Shown piece after piece: positions 10,804 to 25,620 of a stretch of DNA of 64,000 bases. The notes under the pieces were generated by a model. It did no database searches and was not told the origin of the DNA. It saw only the letters and a program-made list of their open reading frames with translations. The stretch covers positions 88,985,807 through 89,049,806 of the forward strand of contig OY978525.1 in the NCBI GenBank assembly GCA_963854835.1, given 5' to 3'. How positions within the stretch are numbered: the first letter of the stretch is position 1; each line of letters opens with the position of its first letter. Both the position numbers and the translations under genes were made by a program. The stretch comes from Megamerina dolium (taxonomy: Eukaryota > Arthropoda > Insecta > Diptera > Megamerinidae).

Positions 10804-11789
10804 TGCCGTGGTTATAGTACCAATCAATTTTCTCGTTAAGCAAAAAAATTCTATGACTTTAAATTTACTATTTTATTTAGAAATGGAGCAGAACTGAAGA
10901 ACTTATTACTCTGCTTCAAATTAATTAATGCTTGTGGGATACAGGAAATCCAAGTTATTCTAATAGGGAAAAACGGGAACAGGCCCTAGATGCTATGCAA
11001 TTGAAATTGTCTAAAATTGCTAGAAATATAGGAACACATGATATCTGGGCAAAATTTCAGCCCTTTGAAGCCAATATAGGAAATAGTTGAGAACTATTCA
11101 CATCAGCACTGCCAGTTGTTGGTATGGCGGTAATGCATTTCCAACTGGCGTTTCACCTTTTTTTTATATCCTTTTCAATGAGCCGCGGTATGTTCTGGAA
11201 TTTCGCATCGGTTATGTAATGTAATATGTAACCTTATGTAATTTTTGAAGGCCCAGAAGTCGTTATGTTGTAAATCTTTTGTCAGGCATGTGAAAGAGCC
11301 GTTTGTACTTCGTTTTTCCCGCCATTTTTTACCCCACTTGATCGTTTTCTTTTTTGCCAATTTTTCGATGATACTTTTTGTATTAACCCAATTATTTTTC
11401 CAGTACACTTCTATGATTATCGTTCCAAAAACACACATTCTCAGCATATAAATATGATTGCTGTTTTTATCAAATCTTTCAGCGCGACATCCATCATGAA
11501 ATCAATTTGAAATTTAATGCAGCACTATTATTTTGATAAAATATCACCCCTCTGTTTCAGTAATCATGTGTAACCACCCAACAATCTAAATTGGTGAAAC
11601 GGTAAATTCAATTGATTGGTAATATAACCACGGTATGACAAGTTTGGAATTCATTCAAATTTCAACAATTTGAACGCAAATAATCAATATAATTTTTACT
11701 GCATAGTACAATGATTATGCTCCATGCGCCCATTACATGGAACCATTGGAATATATTATATTTTATAGTATATTTTTTAATAGTTAAAC
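10804..11789. other. intergenic, no feature seen
   Basis: AT-rich sequence between two hAT elements. Both strands are broken by stops; open frames at 11175-11451 overlap on both strands and look accidental. Confidence 0.5.
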
Positions 11790-13407
11790 CAGGGAATAAA
11801 ATAAGAAATTTTCTCGATTCACGAAAATTCAAAATTTCGATTCACGGGTTTTTAATTCATGAAAATGGATTTTTTGATTCACAAAATTTATTATTTTTAA
11901 TAAAAACACATATTTTCAATTCATTTTATGAAATTGATGGCTTTTGTTTTGTTCACAGAAATTTGTAAACAGATACATACGTTTATCCCAATATTTTAAA
12001 TTTCCAAAAAATTGTCTCCTTCATCCGCGTCAATACTCTCATAGTCATCATCGTCCTCACACTGATTTGCTCCCTCAAACACACCTTTGAACCAACATTG
12101 TTTTTTAGATTGGTCATGACCAGTGTTGATATCTCGTATACGCCGACTCTTCTCCTCAACAAACATTTTGGCGGCAGCAGTCGGGCTCCAGTCTGATAGT
12201 ACGGGCATATTCATACGAATGTACATGTATTTAGATTCAGTTTCGAAGGTAAGCCTGGCGCGATTTTTTTTTTCAATAGGTTATTTGCACTTATGCATCT
12301 TTCGACATCAGCAGAGTGCGGAGTGCATGCAGCGATACGCGCTAATACAGTGATAAGCTCATTGTATGATTCGCGGCTTGCATTTGATTTTGATAAATGC
12401 GTAATGACTTCGTAGAGAGACTTGTCCTTTACAACATCCTGATTATTTGAAATATCTAGGAATTGTAAGAATAAATTGGCTAACTCCAGATCCGGTGCTA
12501 GCGTTGAATGAATGTTTTCAATATCTGTGCCTTTCTCGAATTTGATGAATGGATCAATTTTTTCGAGAAGATCGTCATCGATTTTAAAACGTTCCGTTAA
12601 AAAATTTCGAAGTGAGCCCAAGGTATTTATGCGCACTTTGGTAAAATTCATCGGTTCTCGCCGAGTTCGAGAAATTGGTTCTGATGACATTTCAATTGAC
12701 TGGTAATATGTTTTTCCGTCGCCCTCATCAATGGTTAATTTAGTCTCCAATTTGCTTTCAAAGCCGCCAATCAGTGGTGTATTTTCCATTTCTTGTAATG
12801 ACTTTAATATTGCCGTCACATGCGATTTCATTTCAATCAAAGTCAATTTGCCGTAACGTGGCGGAAGAAATCTAATATCAACAGATTTTACCGTGCCGAC
12901 ACGTCACGTTACTTCTATTATAATCGCTTCGTTTGAATTGCACACAATAGATTGTTAAGTGACAGTTCTTCCGACACGGCAACGCCACGTTATGTTAATT
13001 ATAACTACTACTTAAGCCATGGTTCATTTATATTTGCTTATCTTATTAGGCCAACAACAAATTTTCAGAGTTGTATACACACCAAGACTGTCAAAGCAAA
13101 AAGAAATTTGAGGTTATGTGGTTCGTTTTGTTTACTTTGCTGTGTTTTGCTTTCAAATTTTTCTTTGTTAAATATACGAGTATTTAAAAATGTTGACGTT
13201 ACGTCATATGGAGAAATACATATTTGCTTATGTAAGAATCCGTAGGGTTACGTTAATTTGTGATGAAAATTTAGTTTATTTTGTATTTTTATATTAATTT
13301 CTTTCTTGATTCACGGATTGTTTGATTCACGAAAGCGAATTTTTTGATTCCCATTTTCACGCGTCGATTCACATTTTCTGCTTGATTCACCCTTATTTTA
13401 CACCCTG
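11790..13407. mobile_element. hAT element with perfect 8-bp target duplication
   Basis: Left end starts CAGGGAATAAAATAAG at 11790. The right end, reverse-complemented from 13407, reads CAGGGTGTAAAATAAGGG, so the TIRs agree over about 16 bp with a few mismatches. Both sides are flanked by AGTTAAAC (11782-11789 and 13408-13415), an exact 8-bp duplication as made by hAT transposases. Several GATTCACG-type subterminal repeats lie near both ends (11815-11885 and 13305-13395), the pattern transposases bind. It carries the C-terminal part of a transposase on the minus strand. Confidence 0.9.
11996..12846 (-). pseudogene. hAT transposase C-terminal part, frameshifted
   Basis: Frame 12846-12211 runs into frame 12226-11996 after a one-base shift near 12230. 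The join crosses the typical hAT dimerisation region: ITVLARIAACTPHSADVERC, then ISANNLLKKKI, then MYIRMNMPVLSDWSPTAAA. The P-x-S-x-x-x-E-R-x-F/I-S pattern around SADVERCIS is diagnostic of hAT C-termini. The acidic end DDDDYESIDADEGDNFLEI follows. The N-terminal BED finger and catalytic core were not found, so the element is non-autonomous. It could be an exapted fragment, but the frameshift argues against that. Confidence 0.8.
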
Positions 13408-13515
13408 AGTTAAACATTACTATTTAAAATTAAAGTTGTATTTAGTTTTTGTGCTCTGAATTACACATTATTTTTGAGAATGATTTTGTTCTTTAGAAAT
13501 AATTGTTTTTGTTTT

Positions 13516-13990
13516 GATGGAAGCAGCTAGCTCACCCATTATTGATCGTCTCCAGGTGTTTCTTGGTCGTGTTGCTATATGGCTGCTTTCTTAGCGTGTG
13601 GCCAATCCAGAGCCACTTTCTACGCTTAATCTGGATCAGTATGGGCTCTTCGCTCGTCAGACGCCATAGTGCCTCGTTTGAAATAGTGTTAGGCCAGGAA
13701 ATTCTACAAATGATCCTCAAACACTTGTTGAAGAAAGCTTGCAGTCCCTGCGTGATGAAGTTCGAGATCAGCCATGTTTCACTTCCGTACAGTAGTGTCG
13801 ATTTCACACATGCGGAGAATATTCGTAATTTCGTGTGTCTGGATATTTGGGAATTTGCCCATACTGATTTTAGCCGGCCAAATCTTTGCTTGTCTTTCCT
13901 TTGCTTAGCCTGCAGTTAGCATCCTCCTCAGCTCCCCCGTCTGTTGCTATCGTGCAACCGAGGTAGCAGAAACTTTCTGTAGAATATTTT
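13516..13990 (-). mobile_element. LINE 3' fragment, RT C-terminal domain
   Basis: Minus strand reads LLYGSETWLIS, FFNKCLRIICRISWPNTISN, EALWRLTSEEPI and RRKWLWIGHTLRKQPYS, the conserved region after the reverse transcriptase of CR1/RTE-type LINEs. A related fragment lies at 21290-21530 (+). No catalytic domain remains; both ends are fragmentary. Confidence 0.75.
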
Positions 13991-14091
13991 TGGTTAAACA
14001 TTTTTTTGAGATTTAATTTTTTGTTCAGAAATAAAACTAATATTTTAATCCGTGCTATCAGAAAAGCTGTTTATAGCTTTCATATCGTAAG

Positions 14092-14348
14092 GGCCAGTTT
14101 TTCTGTGCGAGTTCAACTTTATTTGTCGTTTAATTAACTTTAAACTCGATGTGCAGCTTTTCAGACAAATTTCAATGTAGTTTAAACTAAGTTTGAATGC
14201 CCAATCTAGCTAGGTTAAACTAAGATTAACCTATCAGTTGCTCTGCTGTCTGTTACTGCTCTCTCGTACATATTTTCTTGCTGCGGTGTAAAATAAATTT
14301 AAATTTATAGTTTAAACTTAGTTTAAACTTGTACTGAAAAACTGGCGC
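14092..14348. mobile_element. short MITE with 11-bp TIR
   Basis: GCCAGTTTTTC at the left end (from 14093) is matched by its exact reverse complement GAAAAACTGGC at the right (ending about 14347). Beyond that, the arms keep similarity through AGTTTAAACT-like repeats. About 257 bp, non-coding; target duplication not clear. Confidence 0.65.
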
Positions 14349-15295
14349 TAAACCTAAGCAAAACCATCACACCGTGAACTTAGATTTAGAGATGGCACTC
14401 GTAAGCAATACTCCGATTAAATTAATAGATAGAAATATTTTAATTTTTTTTTTTCGTAAATAACGAAAAATATAAATTATAGGTATGTTTGTTTTCTTAA
14501 CAACCAACACAAACGTTCTTTGCGTAATGCATGCACAAATATTTCTTGCGTAATGAATGTTTGAGTCGTGACCGTACAAAATATATGAACATGACAGAAT
14601 GTTTGTACATTTCGGTATTTTTAGGTTGAACCGCTAATAAAGACATAATTCAATAACTTAATGATCGTCTTCACAAATAGAATGGATTTTATATCTCTGA
14701 ACAAAGAATACGGTAGAAAATAATTTTATTGTAAAAACAAATATAAATATGCAATCAATACGCAAATACTTGTAAAAAATAAAATATACTATTTGTAATG
14801 TGCCAAATTATTTTAATAAAATTTGGTATTCAAATTCTTTGGTCGAATATTATTTATTTTGCCATGAAGTTAAGAGTCCCAATTTAACTAGAAAACCTTA
14901 AATTAAATCAAACGTTAAAAACACATTTCCTTTGAAAATCATGTTTTATTTATAATGTTTTTTATTTATTTTGCCATTTAGCAAATTTTTATTCAATTAC
15001 TTTGAAACTTTTAACAGGATAAAGACTATCGCAATTGGACTTACATTTTTTGCGTAACAGTCTTTTGAATTTTAATATTTCTGTTCAAGTAAAACATGAT
15101 TTTTAAAAGTGAATAAAATACACATTTCAAACTTATTTCCCCGTATGGGAAGCGACCCCACCTAATGATTACAGTCCTTGAAAGTTATTTCAATGAAATA
15201 TATTGATCAATTTTCTCCTAATTATTTTTAAATAAAATTACAAACTATATATGTATGTAAATACATTTAAAATGCAAAGTAAATTAAATTCTAAA
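14349..15295. other. intergenic, no feature seen
   Basis: AT-rich sequence downstream of the minus-strand secreted-peptide gene. It probably holds that gene's 3' UTR near 15295; no clear polyadenylation signal was picked out. Confidence 0.4.
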
Positions 15296-18699
<3,404 letters not shown>

Positions 18700-18778
18700 T
18701 ATCCTATGATCAAGAAGTTAGTTTTGATCGTGTCATATAAACAAAAAAGAAATAAAATTTACAAAAACTTCCGTCTTT

Positions 18779-18788
18779 TTTATATAAA
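18779..18788 (-). promoter_or_regulatory. candidate TATA box of the secreted-peptide gene
   Basis: TATATAAA reads on the minus strand at 18786-18779, about 80 bp upstream of the ATG at 18699. A start site near 18750 would leave a 5' UTR of about 50 nt. Confidence 0.5.
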
Positions 18789-19265
18789 CTATCGCACTAT
18801 TCGTGCAAATTATTATGTCTTTGTGCTGGGCCGATTTTTTTGTAGCCTGTTGCACGTTGTTTGCTCAACGTTCAATTTGTGACTAAATTTGTAAATTGTT
18901 GGTTAGTAGTTTAAGTCGTAAAGAAGAAGAAGACGAGGAAGACAAAGTTGTAGTAACAACAATTGCTTGCGCTATGTGTGCTGGTTGCATTTCATCATAA
19001 TCGTTGAGAGAATATACATATGTACCTACTACTATATAAAGAAAGAAAGAAATTAATGAAAAGAAAGAGCATTTAATTTTTATAAATTAAAGAGAAATGC
19101 TTTTCAACAAAATATTCGTAGTGTGGGTAAGAGCATAAAATAAGCAAACTTTTCAATGAGTAATAATATTATGCAAAACTGCATATATATTTAAGCACAC
19201 AACGAAGAAATTAACCATCTGGTGCACGTTCACTTTTATTAATCATGAATAAATAATCATACTTT
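18789..19265. other. upstream region, no gene seen
   Basis: Presumed promoter-proximal DNA of the minus-strand secreted-peptide gene. It includes purine-rich GAAGAAGAAGACGAGGAAG (about 18920-18945) and otherwise nothing recognisable. Confidence 0.4.
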
Positions 19266-20880
19266 TTATACCCTGCATAATGCAATATGCATGGTATATT
19301 CATTTCGGTCAGATGTTTGTGTCCACTTGAAGGAATCTCCGGAGATATAGACATAGATATATATTCGTGATCAGCGTCGATTAAATTTTCGATTTAACGA
19401 TGTTCGTCCGTCCGTCCGTCCGTCTGTCTGTCACCTCGCTGGTTCGCACGATAACTTGAGTAAATATTGAGCTATTTCGACGAAATTTGCTACAAGTAAC
19501 CTATGTTCCAAGGGTACGGAGGGGATTGATATTGGGCATGATCGGTCAATAGCCACGTCCACACCAAGCATTCAAAGCGACTGACCTCGGAATTTTCAAA
19601 ATCTTTAACTTGCTATAACTCACATAATATACCACTTTGGACAACAATATTTGGCACATAGAGTTATATTATACTACTATATAACCTCGCCAAAAGTGGG
19701 TGAGCCACGCCTACTTTCTAGCGTAGCTCCCATACAAAGTGTCTGTACTTCTTTTAAATTGAAACTGCTGTAACTTCTACAGTCTTCTGTCTGGAATAAC
19801 CGTAATTGACACTTAGATTAACATGGCAGTGAGAAATAATATGGCAGAATATCCGTGTGCCACGCCTACTCCTTTTTGGGTCTGCCATACAAAGTTGCGG
19901 AAATTAAAAAAAATGTTACCGGTTATAACTTGCAAACTATTCAGCGTAGAATAACGAGATTTAAGGTGTGGATTAGTATTGTACGAGCAACTAGGCTCAC
20001 AGAAAATGGGCGCGCCACGCCCACTGTTTATCGTAGCCCCCATACAAATTTTAAATTGAAACAGCTGTAACTTCGGCAATCTTCTGTCTAGAATAACCAT
20101 AATTGACACATAAATTAATAATAATCGTCGGTAATAATCTGCCAGAAAATCAGTGTGCCACGCCCACTCCTTCATGGGTTTCCCATACAAAGTCGAGGGA
20201 ATTAAACTAAAATTTTAAGCTCCATAACTTACAAACCATTTAGCCTAGGACAACCAGATTTAAGGTGTGGATTAGTATTGTACGAGCAATTAGACTCACA
20301 GGAAATGGGCGCACCACGCCCACTGTTTATCGTAGCCCCTGTACAAAATGAGTGAAATTCTTTTAAATTGAAATAGCTGTAACTTCTGCATACTTCTGTC
20401 TAGAACAATTATAATTAATACTTCAGCTAATATGGTAGTCGAAAATAATCTGACAAAAAATCAACATGCCACACCCACTTCTTAATGGGGCTTCCATACA
20501 AAAATTGGAAAATTAAAAAAAATTTAAACCGCTATAACTTACGAACTATTCAGCGTAGGACAACCAAATTTAAGGAGTGGATTGATATTGAAAAATTAAT
20601 TAGATATACAAGAAAGAGGTAAGCCACGCCCACTTTTTATATAGCTTCCGTACAAAATCTCGGATTTATCTTAAACATTAAAACACCCATAACTTACTAA
20701 ATTATACGCCTAGGTCAACCCATTGCAACCTAGGTAGTTTAGTGTTATACGCAGAAATTATTTCTCAAAAATTGGTGAGGTAGCCTGGTTCTTAATGTAG
20801 CTCCTATACAAAGTAGTGGAAGAAAAGGATGGATATACGAGCAAACTTTTTATATATACCTCTATATATGCAGGGTATAA
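19266..20880 (+). repeat. foldback-type element with internal tandem units
   Basis: Begins TTTTATACCCTGCATAATGC and ends TATATGCAGGGTATAA, so the ends are inverted. The left end is itself hairpin-prone (ATACC-TGCATA...TATGCA-GGTAT). A (CCGT)n stretch lies at 19406-19425. From 19690, related 150-bp blocks alternate, each with a GCCACGCCCACT-like core then CATACAAA, giving a dimeric period of about 300 bp (cores near 19855/20150/20465 and 20005/20307/20620). An inverted copy lies at 47552-48794. No coding capacity. Similar TATACCC-ended repeats are common in flies, but I cannot name the family. Confidence 0.8.
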
Positions 20881-21289
20881 TTGTAATGCCATTTTTTTCT
20901 ATACGTTTTAATTAATTTTAATATATTAATAATTATTACAGATTAATACCTCAGCGATACAGCTTACTGAATTCTTTTTAATTGTTTGCTAAAAATAAGA
21001 AAACAATTTGCATGAAAATTTCAAATTTTAGAATTTTGTCATCACTAAACATCACTAAAAATTTAAAAAACTTACCAATATTCTGAATAAAGAGTTCAAC
21101 AAATTGTGTTTAGTGCCTATAAATTTCTAACTGCCTCAGTGGAATTAACATATAGGAATGATGTGAAAAAAAAACACACAATCATTCGAAAATATGTAAT
21201 ATGTATAATAATTTCATTGGCGTTTTAGCATTGCAGCAGCGATCACAAACGACTCCAAACTTACACCAACCGTTGTCTATGTTGTATCC
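20881..21289. other. spacer, no feature seen
   Basis: AT-rich, stops in all frames; some degenerate sequence at 21230-21290 may extend the neighbouring LINE fragment. Confidence 0.4.
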
Positions 21290-21530
21290 TGAGAGTCTCC
21301 TGAGCCCGTACCATATAAAACTCCGAATTACTTAGGAAGGCAAATCAGATGGAGGTTGCGACTGAAATCAGGAAAAGGAAATATCGATGGATTGGTCATA
21401 CATTGAGGAAGAACGATGACAGCGTTACAAAGCAGTTATTGCGTTAGAATCCTTTCCAACAAAGAGGACGCAGCGTTGGCAGGCCTCCTATTACCTGGCG
21501 GGGTTCAACAGAGGCCAAAATAAATAGATT
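21290..21530 (+). mobile_element. LINE 3' fragment
   Basis: Plus strand reads RKRKYRWIGHTLRKNDDSVT, then after a stop QQRGRSVGRPPITWRGSTEAK. This is the post-RT block (W-I-G-H-x-L-R-K ... G-R-P-x-x-x-W-R) also seen at 13516-13990 in reverse. Decayed. Confidence 0.7.
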
Positions 21531-21597
21531 TCAATTTTGCATAAATATTTGGATATGAAAAAGCTATAATTAAGATTAGTGCTACGTTTACTCAGAA

Positions 21598-21633
21598 TAG
21601 TCCACTCTCTCGAATAATCGAGAGAGTGGACTA
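21598..21633. repeat. perfect 16-bp hairpin, 4-nt loop
   Basis: TAGTCCACTCTCTCGA (21598-21613), loop ATAA, and the exact reverse complement (21618-21633). It stands alone between a LINE fragment and the piggyBac element; no T-run follows. Confidence 0.85.
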
Positions 21634-21841
21634 CTCGCAGCGAATCGAAGCTGAAGAAGACAATGTGGGTCTGGCAGCCAAAAAAAAAACTTTTTCAGAA
21701 TTAATATTGAGATATCCACTTTTGCTTATATGTGCGACAAAAATTGGAAAAAATCTCTGCCTCATCTTATAAACTGTCCCAAACTTAGGACTTTTTTTTA
21801 TCACAATTGGCACCAAGGGTCTCTGAGAAACCAAAGTTTAA

Positions 21842-23542
21842 CCCTTAAATGCATATTGTCACCTAACTGCAACATATCATTAAATTGAATATAACAATAA
21901 TAATGTTGTACATAAATCACAAACTGCACAATGTATTTTATAATTTGACAGAAATTTTTTGATTTTTTAATATTATATTTGCTGATTGACATATACCGTT
22001 TTAACTTTAATTTCGTTTCAAGTAAAATTTGTTTATTTTCTAAAAAACTATATAATAAAAATTATATTTGTTACATCAATATTTCAAGGGTAACTAACTG
22101 AACTTTGTAATTTGAATCTGGTATTGGCAAAAAGTGTGTTTTTTTTTTTTGTATGTTGTAGATCTGCAACTCTATACACTTACTACGTATTAAACATTCT
22201 ATGATTTTAGTATAAATTATTGTATTACTATAGATGGCGTCTCTAACGATCGGGAAATCGAGGCGTATTTGGATCAATTTTAGAGGGAGAACGATCAGAA
22301 GATGCTGGATCATCTTGATGAAGGCGAAAACGACGGCTTTTCGCAATTTCGTGAAAATAACGACGAAGATAATGTTGTTGATGGGGCAGAAAGTCATAGC
22401 TGTGGTCTCGTGGAAGATGGTAATGATGAAGAGCTTGAGGAGCTACAAGTCAAGCCTGTCGTCGGGCAAGTATGAAGGGGCTTATACGGAAAAAGAAAAA
22501 ATTTATTTCGAATGCACATCAAATATCTTTTCGAGGCACTCTAACGCATCCACCAGAATTAAACGATCGTTCAGATACTGGCACTGCTTATCAATTTTTT
22601 TCATATTTTATAACACCGGAACTGGTTAAAAAATTGTGGAAGAGTCTAATCTCTATGCATTGCAAATATATATTGATAAACCTTTAAATGTGAATGAAAT
22701 ACAGGTGAACAAGTTCATAGCTATTCTGTTATACATGTCAGTAATAAAATATCCAAATGTTCGCCTCTATTGGTCGGAAAATGTTGGTTTTGAACCAATA
22801 ATAAAACTAATGACAATTAACAGATTTGAGACCATTCGCAGAAACCTCCATTTCAATAATAATGAAGAACATTTACCCCGGGATCATGTTGAACATGATA
22901 GATTGCTCAAGATCAGGCCAATTGCTTAATGGAACAATATCTTCCCAATAAGCCACATAAACAGGGTTTTAAACTATTTGTCATGTGCAGTGTCAAGGGT
23001 TGTGCCCATAAATTTGAAATATACACCGCGGAAACACATAACCGGTCAAAATGATGAGCCAGATTTAGGACCAGTTGGAAATATCGTCGTTCGGCTATCT
23101 CGAGAGGTTCATAGAAATTTGAACCATATTTTGTACTTTTGCAATTTTTATACGACAATTCTGCTGATCACCCATTTTGCTAACCAAGGGATTTTTTGTC
23201 TAGGAACCGTCCAAGCAAATAGATTAGTAAATTGCAAGCTTATGGACAAAAAGTTTTGATTTCCCTCGTAGAAGATGCAAAATGCCTGGATGTACGGGAT
23301 ACGCACAAAAAAGCTGTGAGAAGTGTGGAGTCTCACTTTGTATTAATAAAACTAACAAGTGCTTTAAAAAATTTCATACATAAATGCAAGTGTTGCAGAT
23401 ATACAACAGAATATTTTTTTGAAATAAAATCTTTAAACAATTTTTTTTTGTTTTCGTCTTCATTTTCTGAAACTGTGTGGATATAGCTTCAATATATATT
23501 TTTTTTTTTCAAATCAAAATAAAAAAATCATGCATTTAAGGG
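21842..23542 (+). mobile_element. piggyBac-like element with intact TIRs and TTAA sites
   Basis: Left end CCCTTAAATGCAT (21842-21854) equals the reverse complement of the right end ATGCATTTAAGGG (23530-23542), 13 bp exact. Both sides are flanked by TTAA (21838-21841 and 23543-23546), the piggyBac target duplication. Length is 1701 bp. It encodes a broken transposase on the plus strand. Confidence 0.93.
22240..23385 (+). pseudogene. piggyBac transposase, broken and centrally deleted
   Basis: An N-terminal acidic part is split by frameshifts (22234-22640). Then ESNLYALQIYIDKPLNVNEI, FIAILLYMSVIKYPNVRLYW, INRFETIRRNLHFNN and DRLLKIRPI match the family's N-terminal core. After a deletion near 22925-22980 the frame resumes with DLGPVGNIVVRLSREVHRNL, HILYFCNFYTT and GTVQANR. 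The family has LYFDNFF/YT at the second catalytic Asp; here it reads FCNFYT, a Cys in its place. At 23275-23380 the cysteine-rich C-terminal finger survives (CTGYAQKSCEKCGVSLC). The first catalytic Asp region falls in the deletion. Inactive. Confidence 0.88.
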
Positions 23543-23546
23543 TTAA

Positions 23547-25008
23547 GTAGTAGTTGTGTTACGAATTCCGAAAACTTATCGATACGGACTTACATTGGAC
23601 GATTATGAAGGAATTACTTTATTGACTATATTATTCTTTTAGTTTGGCAGTTACAAACACTTTTCGTAAAAAAAAATTGATCTTTAAAAAAAAATGACAT
23701 TGACATGGACGAACCATTTTCTAAACGATGATTCCATGCATAGAAGGCTAATGAGATTAATATATGTATTATCGCACTCACCATATTCCGTATATGATAT
23801 AAGTGGGTACCTTCAAAAAACATTATATACAAAGTATGTACGAGTATATAGTATGTAGTATCTACACAATGAAAGTGAAAGCAAATCAATTCACCACAGC
23901 TCAATTCCACTCTCAGTATGTTAACCATTTTCAATTATATCAAAGCTACATGCGAACACGCTCTTTGACGTTGTACTTATGGCTGGTATGTAGTATATAC
24001 AATCGCAAAAACTTGTGTTTACATATTATTGCAAAAATTATAAAATAATTACAAAACAAGCGTACCTAAAAGCAGTGAAATTGCGCAATTCGCTGAAATG
24101 GTAAATGCACAATATCCGAAACCAAATGTACAAAATATACGAATATAAGAAGAGTAACTTTACAAAATATGATAAATCCATTTTTCAAAATTGTTAGCCA
24201 ATTGAGAAATGCAATGTTTATGTGGATTATAAACTATATATATTTAAATAGGTATATTTTTATTATTAATGCCATGATGAAACGCACGTCACACGTAATT
24301 TTATCCCAAAACATACAAAAACCACATTTACATATGAAAATATTAATATATAAATATATAAATAATATAAATAAATATTTGTAATGTTGCAATGCCCATC
24401 TACCAGCACACAGTTTCACCTTTAATAAGAGATTTCAGTTTTAAATAGTAAATGCCAGTCATGCGTAAATTTGAAGAGAAAAAATAAATCAGTGAGAGTG
24501 AGCGAAGATGTGTAGGAACGCGCACATGCGCAGATGTAAAAGAAGACTTTGTTTACCTTCGCAAAATAAAAATACTCCTAAATTTAGGCCAACAACAATA
24601 ACAACAATATACTAATGCAAATTGCCATCATGGTTAAAAACATGTACATAGATGAATTAACCATTGGTATCTTATAAGTAAATGGTATATAGATAACCAG
24701 TATTTACATACAGGTAAATATGTAGCTACATTTGAATTGAATAAAGATAACAACAATTACAGCTTTGAGAGATGAAATAGATTTGCAATGAATATCATCC
24801 GTCAGAGTTTGTTATGTGCAAGTAAATATTAATAGGTATGCTCGTCTGCGTTGAAATATTATGCAACATTTGTAAGGGAACTTGTTTTCATATCTTACAT
24901 ACATATATTGACTATACAGAGTGATTCGCATTAAGGTGGACAATTCGTAGATATGTATTGCAGGTGATATTAAGACAGGTTAATGGTAGGTCGGTTAATA
25001 GGTAAGTC
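23547..25008. other. intergenic, no feature seen
   Basis: AT-rich with short open frames of low complexity on both strands (for example 23626-23934 and 24169-24419), none with splice or codon support. Confidence 0.45.
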
Positions 25009-25246
25009 GGGTGCCGTAGCTCAGTGGTTAGTATGTTGGCCTGGTCTGTGGGTTGTGGGTTCAATCCTCGGCTGAAGCATAACAAATTTAATATCGAAAA
25101 GATTTTTCTTTCGAACGGCAAGCAATTGGCAATTTTTCCGGCAGTAGCAATTTGCCATGGAAAAGCTTCTAAAAGAACTCTGTGACAAAGCTCAGAAAAA
25201 GTGATGTCGCAAGAGTTCTGCCGTTCGGAATCGACTAAAATAAGTG
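25009..25246 (+). mobile_element. tRNA-derived SINE, plus orientation, 3'-truncated
   Basis: Head GGGTGCCGTAGCTCAGTGGT carries a pol III A box (TAGCTCAGTGG, 25017-25027), and GGTTCAATCC at 25058-25067 is a B box, 31 bp downstream as in tRNA genes. The body follows: AACGGCAAGCAATTGGCAAT ... AAAGTGATGTCGCAAGAG. It joins a mariner remnant. Confidence 0.88.
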
Positions 25247-25620
25247 TTTCCGAGTCGTAAGCATAAATTCAGGTCTCATGTGCCTTAATAATGCGTTTCA
25301 TCTTGTGCGGACACTCTTTTTCACAAAGTTTAGCGTTTTTGGAACCAATCGAGATTTGACTTTTCTCAGCACAAATAGTCTTTCAATAGTTTAAACTGAA
25401 GGTCTCAATCGACAAATTCTTTGATAAAATTGGCGTGTTGTTCATCAGATGATTTGATTGGTTGTTCGGCATGTTCTGTGTTTTCAATGCTTTCTCGATC
25501 CTCTTTGAAAATTTACACAATTTTAGATAGAGCCTGTCGAAAAATTAACTTTTGGTTGTTCACAGAACACAAGTATTACTATTTAAGAAATGGAGATAAT
25601 GTCATGAAATTTTACACAGA
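25247..25620 (-). mobile_element. decayed mariner-like transposase fragment
   Basis: The minus strand, across frames, gives SRLVPKTLNF, KKECPHKMKRIIKAHET and IYAYDSET. This matches the mariner block VPKTLNF...MKRIITGDETWIYAYDPET, with GDE replaced and frames broken. It is cut off by the SINE at its downstream end. Confidence 0.6.

Noticed and set aside
12123..12353. Plus-strand frame over the hAT region
   Set aside because: Shadow of the transposase C-terminus on the minus strand.
25009..25085. tRNA gene
   Set aside because: A and B boxes are present, but the cloverleaf is not complete and the same head recurs fused to a SINE body in many places.
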